Numbered from the stretch's first letter, positions 23,800 through 32,567 are shown. The stretch: 64,000 bases of DNA from Candidatus Methylomirabilota bacterium (GCA_016209735.1 JACQVN010000062.1:1-64000); one strand, 5' to 3'. The notes: generated by a model from the sequence alone, not told the origin. A program made the numbers and translations.

Positions 23800-24522
23800 C
23801 TACCGGCCAAGCAGCGGCAGGATTTCGGGAGGGACGAGGTCGGCGGCAGATTCTCCCCGGGCCAGGCGTCGGCGCACGGCCGTGGCGGAGATGCTTGCGA
23901 TGTCGGCGGGCAGGCGGAGCAGATGGATCCGATCCCGGAAGGGCCGAACCTCACGGCGGTGCAGAAAGGCTGCGACGGCCTCCGGCGTCTCCGGGGCACG
24001 GTTGGCTGCCAAAACCTCGGCGGCAGCGAAGAGTTCGGCCAGCTCTCCCTCCATGTCCCTGTAGTACCGGGGGTCGAAGAGCCGGACCAACGTATCGAAC
24101 CCCAGAATGAATGCCAGCCGGGTCTGCGGCGGAACCAGGGGACGGATGGCGCGGGCCTTGTCCACGAATCGCCCGTGGCTGACTGCGGCCACGGAGAGCT
24201 TCGGCCGATTTTCCGCATACGCCAGCAGGAACCGCAAGCGGTCGGCCAAGGGGAATCCGGCGATCCCCTTGTCCACGTTGGCCAGGGCGAGGAGGAGGAG
24301 GATCTCGTCCGGCGGGGCGATCCGCGCGCCTTCCCGTACCAGACGTTCGTGGGCCAGGGTGAGAGGATTGAAAGAGGCGGAGAGGCAGAGGAGGGTTCCC
24401 CCCCCCTCCGGGATTCCCGTCGGCGTCCTGCGGAGAAACGCCATCCGGGGTGACCCGGCCTGCGCCAAACCTTCCAAGAGCGTCTGGATGTCCTCGTTCA
24501 GGCGAGGCCCTTGATCCTCCAC
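23800..24522 (-). CDS. nadD: NadD-like nucleotidyltransferase
   Basis: The product is 240 aa. Near residue 45 it has SASFNPLTLAHERLV, corresponding to the GxFxPxHxGH motif of cytidylyltransferase-fold enzymes, and near the end the second signature ISATAVRRRLARGE (ISxTxxRxR). In NadD these bind ATP and nicotinate mononucleotide to make deamido-NAD. Here the first His of the HxGH motif is Thr and the Gly is Ala, so activity or substrate could differ. GTG 24522 is chosen because GGAGGAG lies 5 nt upstream. It stands alone, divergent from ffh. Confidence 0.75.
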   Translation of the reverse strand: MEDQGPRLNEDIQTLLEGLAQAGSPRMAFLRRTPTGIPEGGGTLLCLSASFNPLTLAHERLVREGARIAPPDEILLLLALANVDKGIAGFPLADRLRFLLAYAENRPKLSVAAVSHGRFVDKARAIRPLVPPQTRLAFILGFDTLVRLFDPRYYRDMEGELAELFAAAEVLAANRAPETPEAVAAFLHRREVRPFRDRIHLLRLPADIASISATAVRRRLARGESAADLVPPEILPLLGR

Positions 24523-24658
24523 GGGTTCTCCTCCTGCGGCACAAGGGGTAGAGCGAGAATAGCCGTTGGTGGGTCTCGGGGTCAAGGCCGGGCTGGAAGA
24601 CCGGGTCGAAATCTTCAATAGCGACGCGGGGTTGTCGCGCTCCGGGGGGGGTTTTACC

Positions 24659-24687
24659 TTGACAAGGTGCGGCCAGGCGGCTATTTT
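24659..24687 (+). promoter_or_regulatory. Sigma-70-like promoter of the ffh operon
   Basis: TTGACA (24659-24664), 17-nt spacer, TATTTT (24682-24687), 27 nt before the ffh start. It would drive the ffh-rpsP-khpA-rimM-trmD run. Confidence 0.7.
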
Positions 24688-24713
24688 TCGTCTTTACGCC
24701 ACGAGACAGGACT

Positions 24714-26054
24714 ATGTTCCAAGCCCTTTCCGACCGACTGAATACTATCTTCAAGCAGCTCCGGGGCCACGGCCGTTTGACCGAGGATAATATCGCCGAG
24801 GCCCTCCGGGAGGTGCGTCTGGCGCTCCTCGAGGCCGACGTGAACTTCAAGGTGGTTCGGTCCTTCGTCGAGAAGGTGCGGGAGCGGGCCATCGGGCGGG
24901 ACGTCCTGGAGAGCCTGACGCCCGGTCAGCAGGTGGTCAAGGTCGTCTACGAAGAGCTCACGGCCCTCATGGGCGGGACGGCGACCCGCCTGAAGGTGGC
25001 CAATCAGGCCCCCAGCGTGCTCATGCTGGTAGGATTGCAGGGCTCGGGGAAGACGACCACGGCCGGCAAGCTGGCCCGCCTCCTCAGGGAAGAGGGGCAG
25101 CAACCGCTCTTGGTGGCGGCGGATCTCCAGCGACCGGCGGCACAGGATCAACTGGCCACCCTGGGGGAGAGCCTGGGAGTGGAGGTGTTCCGGAGTCCGG
25201 GTGCGACCTCGGCCGTGGCGGTCTCCCGCGAGGCGGTGAGGCAGGCGCGCTCCCGGCTCCTGGATCCGGTAATCCTGGACACGGCCGGCCGGCTTCATAT
25301 CGATGAGGCACTGATGCAGGAGCTCTCCGCCATCAAGGCCGAAGTGAAGCCCACCGAGATCCTGATGGTGGCCGACGCCATGACGGGTCAGGACGCCGTC
25401 AACTCGGCGACCGCCTTCCACCAGGCGCTGGCGCTCACCGGCTACATCCTCACCAAGCTGGATGGCGACACGCGCGGCGGCGCCGCCCTGTCCATCCGGG
25501 CGGTGACCGGCGTCCCCATCAAGTTCGTGGGGGTGGGGGAGAAGCTGGATGCGCTGGAGGTCTTCCATCCGGATCGCCTGACCTCCCGCATCCTGGGGAT
25601 GGGGGATATCCTCAGCCTGGTGGAGCGCGCCGAGCAGGCGGTAGACGCCAAGCAGGCCGAGAAGCTCCAGAAGAAGCTGAAAGCCCAGACATTCAGCCTG
25701 GAAGACTTCCGGGAGCAGTTGCGACAGGTCCGCGGGATGGGGCCGCTGGACCAGCTCGTCGGCATGATCCCCGGGCTGTCGCGGATGAAGGGGCTGCCGG
25801 ACAGCACGGAGCAGGAGAGGGAGCTGAAGCGGGTGGAGGCCATCATCGACTCCATGACCCCCCGGGAGCGGCAACGGCCCGAGATCATCGACGGCGCGCG
25901 CCGGAAGCGGATTGCCGGCGGCTCCGGCACGAGCGTGCAGGACGTGAATCGCCTGCTCAAGCAGTTCAGCGAGATGCAGAAGGTGGTGCGGCAGATGCTG
26001 CAGGGCGGGAAAGGCCGCCGCCTGCCCCGCAATCTGCCGTTCTCGATTTCCTGA
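24714..26054 (+). CDS. ffh: Signal recognition particle protein Ffh
   Basis: GTPase of the signal recognition particle that binds 4.5S RNA and signal sequences and docks with FtsY. The product is 446 aa: N domain (first 90 residues), G domain with GLQGSGKTTTAGKLA and LDTAGRLHID, then the Met-rich M domain with QLVGMIPGLSRMKG and the RNA-binding RKRIAGGSGTSVQDVNRL. It opens the conserved cluster with rpsP only 12 nt downstream. The SRP RNA gene is not in this window. Confidence 0.97.
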   Translation: MFQALSDRLNTIFKQLRGHGRLTEDNIAEALREVRLALLEADVNFKVVRSFVEKVRERAIGRDVLESLTPGQQVVKVVYEELTALMGGTATRLKVANQAPSVLMLVGLQGSGKTTTAGKLARLLREEGQQPLLVAADLQRPAAQDQLATLGESLGVEVFRSPGATSAVAVSREAVRQARSRLLDPVILDTAGRLHIDEALMQELSAIKAEVKPTEILMVADAMTGQDAVNSATAFHQALALTGYILTKLDGDTRGGAALSIRAVTGVPIKFVGVGEKLDALEVFHPDRLTSRILGMGDILSLVERAEQAVDAKQAEKLQKKLKAQTFSLEDFREQLRQVRGMGPLDQLVGMIPGLSRMKGLPDSTEQERELKRVEAIIDSMTPRERQRPEIIDGARRKRIAGGSGTSVQDVNRLLKQFSEMQKVVRQMLQGGKGRRLPRNLPFSIS

Positions 26055-26066
26055 CGAGGAGGAAGC

Positions 26067-26351
26067 ATGGCTGTCAAGATTCGCCTGCGCCGCATGGGAA
26101 CCAAGCAAACGCCCTTCTATCGAGTCGTCGTGGCCGACTCCCGCGCGGCGCGGGACGGCCGTTTCCTGGAGAGCCTGGGGAGCTATGATCCGTTGAAGCA
26201 GCCCGCGGGGCTCACCATCGACGCGGAAAAGGCGGCCCGATGGCTGGCCAAGGGCGCGCAGCCCACGGAAACGGTCCGGACCCTTTTGCGGCGGGCCGGC
26301 GTCCTGAAACAGCGCGCCGAGGCCCGCAAGGGGGCGGCGGCCGCCTCCTGA
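26067..26351 (+). CDS. rpsP: 30S ribosomal protein S16
   Basis: The product is 94 aa, starting [20 protein letters not shown], the standard S16 N-terminus, with an Ala-rich basic C-terminal tail. ATG 26067 is preceded by GAGGAGGAA. It sits 12 nt after ffh, as in many bacteria. Confidence 0.97.
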   Translation: MAVKIRLRRMGTKQTPFYRVVVADSRAARDGRFLESLGSYDPLKQPAGLTIDAEKAARWLAKGAQPTETVRTLLRRAGVLKQRAEARKGAAAAS

Positions 26352-26413
26352 GCAATCTGGGCGCCGAGAGGGGGACTGCCGGGTAGGGTCAGGGTCCGAG
26401 GGAGGACGCCCCA

Positions 26414-26647
26414 GTGTTCAAAGAGCTCGTGGAATACGTGGCCAGAGCCTTGGTGGATCACCCGGAGCAAGTGCAGGTCGAGGCGAGCGAGAGCGGGGGC
26501 ACCACCACTCTCCGTCTCCAGGTAGCCCAGACGGACCTCGGGCGGGTCATTGGCAAGCAAGGGCGCACAGCCCGGGCGATCCGCACGCTGCTCCACGCCA
26601 CGGCCTCCCGGACCAAGCAGCGTGTGGTCCTGGAGATCGTGGAGTAG
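26414..26647 (+). CDS. khpA: KH-domain RNA-binding protein KhpA
   Basis: The product is 77 aa, a single KH domain with the GxxG-type loop in VIGKQGRTARAIRTLL. The family binds RNA broadly and, in Gram-positives, works with KhpB in cell-size control. GTG 26414 follows GGAGGA with a spacer. Its position between rpsP and rimM is conserved. Confidence 0.94.
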   Translation: MFKELVEYVARALVDHPEQVQVEASESGGTTTLRLQVAQTDLGRVIGKQGRTARAIRTLLHATASRTKQRVVLEIVE

Positions 26648-26650
26648 CAG

Positions 26651-27193
26651 GTGCCGGGCTTCCTCATCCTTGGCCGCATCCTCAAGCCGTATGGGGTGCG
26701 GGGCGAGGTGAAGGTGGCCTCCTGGGCCGAGGGAACCGCCCTGCTCTGCCAACTGGCCGAGTGCTGGGTGGGTCCTCCCGACGGCGCGTGGCAGGCCGTT
26801 GCCATCGAGCGGAGCCGGCTCCAGGGGCGGGCGGTGATCCTGAAGTTGGCCGGTGTGGGTTCGCCCGAGGCGGCGAGGTCGCTCGTCGGCCGGGAGGTGG
26901 CGATTCCCCGCGAAGCAGCCCCCGACCCGCCCGAGGGCTCCTACTACCATGCCGATCTCCTGGGCCTGGCGGTGACGGACGGGGAGCGGGCGCTGGGCGC
27001 GGTGGTTGAGATCCTGGAGACGGCCGCCCACGATGTGCTGGTGGTGCGGGGGGAGGCGGGGGAGTGGCTGTTGCCGGCGACCCGGGCGCATATTCGCCGG
27101 ATCGACCTGGCGTCCCGACGCCTCGAGATCCAGCCGATGGACGGCCTGATCGAGGCCACGGGAGGAGGCGGGGCGGGCGCTGAAGAGCTATGA
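26651..27193 (+). CDS. rimM: 16S rRNA processing protein RimM
   Basis: Assembly factor for the 30S head that binds S19. The product is 180 aa: the N-terminal RimM domain starts with [19 protein letters not shown], and the C-terminal PRC-barrel has [12 protein letters not shown] and WLLPAT. GTG 26651 lies 3 nt after khpA. Its 3' end overlaps the inferred start of trmD by 14 nt, indicating coupled translation. Confidence 0.94.
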   Translation: MPGFLILGRILKPYGVRGEVKVASWAEGTALLCQLAECWVGPPDGAWQAVAIERSRLQGRAVILKLAGVGSPEAARSLVGREVAIPREAAPDPPEGSYYHADLLGLAVTDGERALGAVVEILETAAHDVLVVRGEAGEWLLPATRAHIRRIDLASRRLEIQPMDGLIEATGGGGAGAEEL

Positions 27194-27944
27194 CGTCCTG
27201 ACGCTGTTTCCCGGGATGTTCCAGGGGCCCCTCTCGGAGAGCATTCTCAAGCGGGCCCAGGAACGGGGCCTGGCGGAGATTCGCGTTCACGACCTTCGCA
27301 CCTGGACGCACGATCGCCACCGGACGGCGGACGACGCTCCCTACGGGGGCGGGGCCGGCATGGTCATGAAGCCGGAGCCGGTGTTCGAGGCCGTGGAAGC
27401 CCTGGGGCGGACGTCCGGGAGCAGGATCGTCGTCCTGTCCGCCCAGGGTACGCGCTTCAACCAGCGCTTGGCCGCGGAGCTGGCGGAGGCCTCGCACCTG
27501 CTCCTGATCTGCGGGCGGTACGAGGGGCTGGACGACCGGATCCCCACGGGGCTGGGCGCCCTGGAAGTGTCCATCGGGGATTACGTCCTCACGGGGGGTG
27601 AGATCCCCGCCATCGTCCTCTTGGACGCGATCATCCGGCTGATTCCCGGCGTCTTGGGGGACGCCGATTCGGCGGCGAGCGATTCGTTCACCACGGGTCT
27701 CTTGGAGCACCCGCACTACACGCGGCCGCCGGTGTACCGCGGGATGGCGGTCCCAGAGATCTTGCTGTCGGGCGACCACCAGGCCGTGGCGCGGTGGCGG
27801 CGGAAGGAGGCTCTTCGCCGCACACGCATCCGGCGTCCGGATCTGCTGGCCGGGGCCGAGCTGGATCAGCGCGACCGGGAACTCCTGGCGGAGATAGAAG
27901 CGGAGGAGCCGGGGAGCGGAAGGGCAGGGGAGCAGAGGGGCTAA
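27180..27944 (+). CDS. trmD: tRNA (guanine-N1)-methyltransferase TrmD, probable CTG start
   Basis: Methylates G37 of tRNAs using SAM in a trefoil-knot fold. From CTG 27180 the product is 254 aa and begins [13 protein letters not shown], the conserved TrmD N-terminus. The first ATG (27216) would remove the DVLTLFP strand. No ATG, GTG or TTG lies between the in-frame stop at 27147-27149 and 27216, and GGAGGAGG lies about 10 nt before the [32 protein letters not shown] and [11 protein letters not shown] are the expected motifs. The last residues (about [10 protein letters not shown]) are encoded by a G-rich repeat. Confidence 0.93.
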   Translation: MKSYDVLTLFPGMFQGPLSESILKRAQERGLAEIRVHDLRTWTHDRHRTADDAPYGGGAGMVMKPEPVFEAVEALGRTSGSRIVVLSAQGTRFNQRLAAELAEASHLLLICGRYEGLDDRIPTGLGALEVSIGDYVLTGGEIPAIVLLDAIIRLIPGVLGDADSAASDSFTTGLLEHPHYTRPPVYRGMAVPEILLSGDHQAVARWRRKEALRRTRIRRPDLLAGAELDQRDRELLAEIEAEEPGSGRAGEQRG

Positions 27945-28055
27945 GGGAGCGGGGGCAAATCGAAATTGCAAATTGCAAATTGAAAATGCCGAACCCTCGA
28001 ACCTTGAACCGTGGAGCGAGTGCCGTACTCTTAATCCATACGCCATAAGCCATAC
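27911..28055. repeat. G-rich and AATTGCA repeat mosaic, trmD-rplS
   Basis: G runs at 27911-27914, 27922-27924, 27927-27930, 27937-27940, 27945-27947 and 27951-27955 begin inside trmD. They are followed by AAATTGCA 8-nt units (27958-27985), GAACCYTC units (27991-28014) and a CATACGCCATAAGC-type stretch (28038-28057). This interrupts the normally tight trmD-rplS junction. Confidence 0.7.
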
Positions 28056-28076
28056 GCTAATCCGGAGGGAATGCCC

Positions 28077-28424
28077 ATGTCAGCGATACAGGCAGTCGAG
28101 GAGCGCTTCCTGCGGACGGATCTCCCCGCGTTCGATCCGGGCGACACCGTCCGCGTGCAGGTGAAGGTCGTCGAGGGGGACAAGGAGCGATTGCAGGCGT
28201 TCGAGGGGATCTGCATCCGGAAGCGAGGCGGCAGCCTCGGCGCCACCTTCACGGTGCGCAAGGTGACCTACGGGGTGGGGGTCGAGCGCACCTTCCCGTT
28301 GCATTCACCCAGCGTGGACGCCATCGAGGTCCTGCGCAGGGGCCGGGTGCGCCGCGCCAAGCTGTACTACCTCCGCAAGCTGAGGGGCAAGGCAGCGCGC
28401 ATCAAGGAGCGGCGGGCCTCCTAG
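28077..28424 (+). CDS. rplS: 50S ribosomal protein L19
   Basis: The product is 115 aa, with [22 protein letters not shown] and [25 protein letters not shown], the L19 signature. ATG 28077 is preferred over ATG 28071 because GGAGG (28064-28068) lies 8 nt from the former and only 2 nt from the latter. rnhB follows after 7 nt. Confidence 0.96.
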   Translation: MSAIQAVEERFLRTDLPAFDPGDTVRVQVKVVEGDKERLQAFEGICIRKRGGSLGATFTVRKVTYGVGVERTFPLHSPSVDAIEVLRRGRVRRAKLYYLRKLRGKAARIKERRAS

Positions 28425-28431
28425 GTGTGAA

Positions 28432-29136
28432 GTGGTGTTCGGCATGGCCGGGAGGGGGGGCCGAACGGGCGGCGCATCGGGCCGGCAGGGGCGTGCGGCG
28501 CTCCGCCCGCTCCTTCACGGGGACAGCCTGTTTCCCGTCGAGGTTCCGGCCGTGCGGATCGCGGGCGTGGACGAGGCGGGACGTGGGAGTCTGGCGGGAC
28601 CAGTGGTGGCGGCGGCGGTGATTCTCCCCGCAGACGCGGTCATCCCGGGCCTGGCCGACAGCAAGCTGCTCCGTCCGAGAACCCGGGAGCGGCTCGCAGA
28701 GGTCATCGGCGCCGCCTGCGTGGCCTGGAGCGTGGCGGCGGTGGAGGCGGCGGAGATCGACGCCACGAATATCCTGCGCGCCACCCTGGCGGCCATGGCC
28801 CGGGCGGTCGAGGGGCTCGCTTCCCAGCCTGCCCTGGTGTTGGTGGACGGGAACGTCACGCCACGCCTCAGCATGCCGGTGCGGGCCATCGTGCAGGGAG
28901 ACCGTCGCGTGGCCGCCATCTCGGCGGCGTCCATCCTGGCCAAAGTGACCCGGGACCGGCTGATGGAGGCGTGGAGCCGCCAGTTCCCCCGCTACGGCTT
29001 CGCGCAGCACAAGGGGTACGGGACCGCTCTGCACCGGGCCAACATCGCACGCTACGGCCCCACGCCCATCCATCGGCGGACCTTCGCCGGCGTGCGGGAG
29101 CACGTGCGGCTGCCAGTGCAGGGGAGCCTCTGGTGA
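28432..29136 (+). CDS. rnhB: Ribonuclease HII
   Basis: Removes ribonucleotides and RNA from RNA-DNA hybrids. The product is 234 aa from GTG 28432; the family core starts near residue 43 at IAGVDEAGRGSLAGPVV (catalytic Asp-Glu pair), with LADSKLL and LVDGN further on. The first 40 residues are basic and not conserved, so a later start such as ATG 28444 is possible. Its stop overlaps the start of yraN by 2 nt. Confidence 0.93.
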   Translation: MVFGMAGRGGRTGGASGRQGRAALRPLLHGDSLFPVEVPAVRIAGVDEAGRGSLAGPVVAAAVILPADAVIPGLADSKLLRPRTRERLAEVIGAACVAWSVAAVEAAEIDATNILRATLAAMARAVEGLASQPALVLVDGNVTPRLSMPVRAIVQGDRRVAAISAASILAKVTRDRLMEAWSRQFPRYGFAQHKGYGTALHRANIARYGPTPIHRRTFAGVREHVRLPVQGSLW

Positions 29137-29519
29137 CCGAGGCCCGCCGGGCCGTGGGGCGTTCGGGCGAAGATGTCGCCCGGGAGTTCCTGGAGCGTCG
29201 CGGCTTCACGATTCTGGCGGCCAATTTTCGCTGTGCGGCGGGCGAGATCGACCTGATCGGGCGAGACAGCAAGACGCTCGTCTTCGTCGAGGTCAAGAGC
29301 CGCACCTCGGATGCCTTCGGTCCGCCGAAGCTGGCCGTGCACCGGCGGAAGCAGCGACAGATCGTGCGGGCCGCCGAGTGGTTCTTGGCGGAACGACGCC
29401 TGACCGACGTGGCCTGCCGCTTCGACGTTTTGGCCGTGAATTTTCCCGAGGAGGATGAGCCGCCCCGCATCGAGTGGGTGCGGGATGCCTTCCCCGCCGA
29501 GGGACTCTGGGTCTGGTGA
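29133..29519 (+). CDS. yraN: YraN family protein (UPF0102), Holliday-junction-resolvase-like fold
   Basis: The product is 128 aa. Motifs GEDVAREFLERRGFTILAAN, GEIDLIGRD and LVFVEVKSR give the E...D...ExK arrangement of the PD-(D/E)XK superfamily. The function is unproven in most species. GTG 29133 overlaps the rnhB stop (GTGA) and follows GGGGAG, so translation is probably coupled. The rnhB-yraN pairing is widespread. Confidence 0.93.
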   Translation: MTEARRAVGRSGEDVAREFLERRGFTILAANFRCAAGEIDLIGRDSKTLVFVEVKSRTSDAFGPPKLAVHRRKQRQIVRAAEWFLAERRLTDVACRFDVLAVNFPEEDEPPRIEWVRDAFPAEGLWVW

Positions 29520-29524
29520 GGATC

Positions 29525-30004
29525 ATGGCAGCCGACGCGACAGCCGTTCGAGACGCCATCCGCTCCGTGCCCTTTTTTGCTCACCTGACCGAAGAAGAAC
29601 TCGCCTGCGTCATCGCGCTGGGCAGGGTCGTCGCCTATCCCAAGGACATGGTTCTGTTTCATGAGGGGGATGTGGGCGAGGCTTTCTATATCGTGGTGGA
29701 CGGCTCGATCCGCATCAGCAAGCAGATCCCCGGCGTGGGGGAAGAGGCCATATACTTCGTCGAGCGGGGGAACTGGTTCGGGGAGATGGCCCTCTTCGAC
29801 GCTTTCCCCCGCTCGGCGACCGCCATCGCCCACCAGGCCGCCCTGGTGCTGTTCCTGGACCGGCATAGCCTCCTCGCCCTCTTCGACTCGGATCCCATCA
29901 TCGCGCGAAAGATCCTCTGGGCGTTCTGTCGCACCCTCTCGCTGCGCCTCCGCGAAACCAACGACCGCATCACGGCGCTCTTCACCATCGCCGGACGATT
30001 CTGA
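29525..30004 (+). CDS. Cyclic nucleotide-binding domain protein, no DNA-binding domain
   Basis: The product is 159 aa, essentially one cNMP-binding beta-roll: PKDMVLFHEGDVGEAFYIVVDG, FGEMALFDAFPRSATAIA (phosphate-binding cassette), then a helical C-terminus. There is no room for a helix-turn-helix, so it is not a CRP-type regulator by itself; it may be a stand-alone sensor that acts through a partner. ATG 29525 follows GGTGAGG, 5 nt after yraN, which suggests co-transcription. Confidence 0.85.
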   Translation: MAADATAVRDAIRSVPFFAHLTEEELACVIALGRVVAYPKDMVLFHEGDVGEAFYIVVDGSIRISKQIPGVGEEAIYFVERGNWFGEMALFDAFPRSATAIAHQAALVLFLDRHSLLALFDSDPIIARKILWAFCRTLSLRLRETNDRITALFTIAGRF

Positions 30005-30029
30005 CGCGCCGACGCGCGTGGTGCGTGGC

Positions 30030-30295
30030 TCATGGGCCATGGCGAGCCATGGGACCTATGGGACCCATGGGACCTATGGGACGGATGGGCATCAGCCGTG
30101 GGCTCTGGGGGACGACCGGTCAACGGTGAACGTCGAACGGCGAACTCGCGAACCCCGAATTCGCCTGCGGCGGATCTCCGTCGCCTCCGGCGACTCCGAC
30201 CTCGTACCGCCGTACCGTCGGACTGCCGTACCGTCGTACTCCCGAACCTGCGAAGTTTCGAACTCCCGAACCCGTGAACCCTCGAACTGTCTTTC
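30030..30295. repeat. 9-nt and 8-nt repeat mosaic upstream of trxA
   Basis: 30043-30090: five 9-nt units ATGGGACCT and variants. 30117-30165: GTCAACGGT/GAACGTCGAAC-like units. 30166-30195: a GC hairpin (GTCGCC TCC GGCGAC). 30205-30242: TACCGCCG/TACCGTCG 8-nt units. 30243-30295: GAACCYKC 8-nt units. No gene is visible. Confidence 0.8.
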
Positions 30296-30310
30296 CTATC
30301 GGGAAAGGAC

Positions 30311-30339
30311 TTGACCGGAGCGGGGCAATTCACTAGACT
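30311..30339 (+). promoter_or_regulatory. Sigma-70-like promoter of trxA
   Basis: TTGACC (30311-30316), 17-nt spacer, TAGACT (30334-30339), 38 nt before the trxA start and just downstream of the repeat block. Confidence 0.6.
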
Positions 30340-30377
30340 GCGCCCACGTTTGTCGCATCCGAACACGCGGGGGTCCC

Positions 30378-30713
30378 ATGGCGGGTCAGGCAATACTCAC
30401 GCTCACCGATGCCGATTTCGACACCCAAGCCAAAGCTCACCCGGTCCTCCTGGTGGACTTCTGGGCGGAGTGGTGTGGCCCGTGCCGCATGATCGCCCCG
30501 ATCCTGGAAGAACTGGCCGGCGAGTATGCGGGACGGCTAACCGTCGGCAAGGTCAATGTGGACGAGAACCGCCAGACGGCTGCCCGATTCGGCGTCCGCA
30601 GCATCCCCACCCTGATTATCCTGCGCGGGGGCAACCGGGTGGAGCAGGTCATCGGCGCCCATCCCAAGGCAGCGCTCAAGTCAAAGATCGATCAGGTCTT
30701 GGCCTCCGCCTGA
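30378..30713 (+). CDS. trxA: Thioredoxin
   Basis: The product is 111 aa. The redox motif WCGPC lies in VDFWAEWCGPCRMIAPIL (about residues 24-41), and the cis-Pro loop is in VRSIPTLIIL. Cytoplasmic general disulfide reductase partnered with thioredoxin reductase, which is not in the window. It sits alone between repeat-filled gaps and has its own promoter. Confidence 0.96.
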   Translation: MAGQAILTLTDADFDTQAKAHPVLLVDFWAEWCGPCRMIAPILEELAGEYAGRLTVGKVNVDENRQTAARFGVRSIPTLIILRGGNRVEQVIGAHPKAALKSKIDQVLASA

Positions 30714-30827
30714 GGGGTTACCCGTGATCCGCACTCCCCACACCTGTCCTGGCCTGATTCCCTCGCACCGCTGGTGACCCACGGCCCGCTCGCCGTCTGC
30801 CCGTTGGCGGTGTCTTCACTCTTTTTC

Positions 30828-30990
30828 GGTAAGCGTTCAGCGGTCAGCCGCCAGCTTTCAGCGAAACAAGAGCACAGACAGAGGACATCACGCTGTCCGG
30901 ACGATGCTATCGGTGAAGCTTATGACGTTCTCGTATTTGCGTATTCGACTGATCGCTGATCGCTGACAGCTGACCGCTTGCCTGTTCCGG
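30828..30990. repeat. Inverted GCGGTCAGC-type repeat in the trpE leader
   Basis: The left arm (30828-30862) has GCGTTCAGCG, GGTCAGCCGC and CTTTCAGCG. The right arm (30947-30985) has TGATCGC, TGATCGC, TGACAGC and TGACCGC. The arms are complementary and enclose about 85 nt. It fills most of the more than 300-nt gap before trpE. I find no leader peptide with tandem Trp codons here. Confidence 0.7.
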
Positions 30991-31073
30991 ATTCTCTGGC
31001 CTCCCCCATGTGCCTGGGCCGCGGCCCCGGCGAGATCGTTGGTGGGAGCGCCCTTCCTTCGCGAGGCGCGGCC

Positions 31074-32561
31074 GTGTACACACCGAACATTGACGACTTT
31101 TGCCAGTTGGCGCAGCACGGCAACCTGATCCCCATCGCGCGGCAGATCCTGGCCGATACCGAGACACCGGTCTCCGCCTTCCGCAAGGTCGACAGCGGCA
31201 ACTATGCGTTCCTCCTGGAGAGCGTGGAGGGAGGCGAGCAATGGGGCCGCTACAGCTTTCTGGGAGCCAACCCCAGCCTGGTCCTCACGGTGAAGGGGGA
31301 CCGGGCGGAAGTCCTGGAGGGGGAGGGACGCCGCCTCCTGCCGGAGGCGCGCGATCCCCTGGGGGCCCTGGCCCAGCTTCTCAAAGGGTATCGTCCGGTG
31401 GTTGTTCCCGGGCTCCCGCGGTTTACCGGCGGCTTCGTGGGGTTCCTGGGGTACGACACGGTGCGGCACCTGGAGCGGCTGCCCGCCACGGCGGGCGACG
31501 ACCTCGGACTGCCGGATGCCGTCTTCCTCCTGACCGACACCCTGGTCATTTTCGACAACGTGACCCACCGGATCACCGTGCTCTCCAACGCGGCGGTCGC
31601 GGACCGAACGCGCGCGGCCCTGGAGCGGGTCTATCGCGAGTCGGTGCAGAAGATCGAGGCGATCATCGCCGCGTTGCGCCGGCCCATGGGGGCGCCTCTG
31701 GGCAGTGCGTCGGCTGCGCCGGCTCGACCCCCTGCCTCCACCTACACCCAGGAGGGGTTCTGCGAGGCGGTGCGTCGGGCCAAGGGGTATGTGCAGGCAG
31801 GCGACGTGATCCAGGTGGTGCTCTCGCAGCGACTGACCCTCCAGACGGCGGCGGACCCCTTCGACGTTTACCGGGCACTCCGGGTCGTGAACCCCTCCCC
31901 CTACATGTACTACCTCCGGCTCGGCGACCTGCGCATCGTCGGCAGCTCGCCCGAAATGCTGGTCCGGCTGGAGGGGGAGCGGATCGACCTCCGGCCCATC
32001 GCCGGGACCCGGCGGCGCGGCGCCACGGAGGGGGAGGACGGCCGGTTGGAGGCCGAGCTCTTGGCGGATCCCAAGGAGCGGGCCGAGCACATCATGCTGG
32101 TGGACCTGGGCAGGAACGACGTCGGCCGGATCGCGCGGGTGGGAAGCGTCACGGTTCCGGAGCTGATGGTGGTGGAGCGCTATTCCCACGTCATGCATCT
32201 GGTCTCGCATGTGCGGGGGGTCCTGGAAGACGGCCAGGATGCCTTCAGTGTCCTGGCGGCCTGCTTTCCGGCGGGGACAGTCACCGGGGCCCCGAAGATT
32301 CGCGCCATGGAGATCATCGAGGAGCTGGAGCCGGTCCGCCGCGGCCCGTACGCCGGCGCCGTCGGGTACATCAGCTTCGCGGGCAACCTGGACACCTGCA
32401 TCACCATCCGGACCGCCGTCTTCGCCCGCGGTGCAGCCACGGTGCAGGTGGGGGCCGGGATCGTGGCCGACTCCCTGCCGGAGCAGGAGTACGAGGAGAC
32501 CATGAACAAGGCCCGGGCCGTCCTCAGGGCCATCGCGTTGGCCGAGGCGGGACTGGAGTAG
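31074..32561 (+). CDS. trpE: Anthranilate synthase component I
   Basis: Converts chorismate and ammonia (from TrpG) to anthranilate. The product is 495 aa. The N-terminal Trp-feedback region keeps FLLESVEGGEQWGRYSFLG. The C-terminal chorismate-binding domain has IAGTRRRG, DLGRNDVGR and GTVTGAPKIRAMEIIEELE. GTG 31074 gives the normal TrpE start (TPNIDDFCQLA); reading further upstream has no conserved match. It begins the trpEGDCFBA series, but 287 nt of repeats separate it from trpG. Confidence 0.96.
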   Translation: MYTPNIDDFCQLAQHGNLIPIARQILADTETPVSAFRKVDSGNYAFLLESVEGGEQWGRYSFLGANPSLVLTVKGDRAEVLEGEGRRLLPEARDPLGALAQLLKGYRPVVVPGLPRFTGGFVGFLGYDTVRHLERLPATAGDDLGLPDAVFLLTDTLVIFDNVTHRITVLSNAAVADRTRAALERVYRESVQKIEAIIAALRRPMGAPLGSASAAPARPPASTYTQEGFCEAVRRAKGYVQAGDVIQVVLSQRLTLQTAADPFDVYRALRVVNPSPYMYYLRLGDLRIVGSSPEMLVRLEGERIDLRPIAGTRRRGATEGEDGRLEAELLADPKERAEHIMLVDLGRNDVGRIARVGSVTVPELMVVERYSHVMHLVSHVRGVLEDGQDAFSVLAACFPAGTVTGAPKIRAMEIIEELEPVRRGPYAGAVGYISFAGNLDTCITIRTAVFARGAATVQVGAGIVADSLPEQEYEETMNKARAVLRAIALAEAGLE

Positions 32562-32567
32562 CGAATA

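Noticed and set aside
30714-31073. Trp leader peptide for attenuation
   Set aside because: No short frame with tandem TGG codons was found in the trpE leader.
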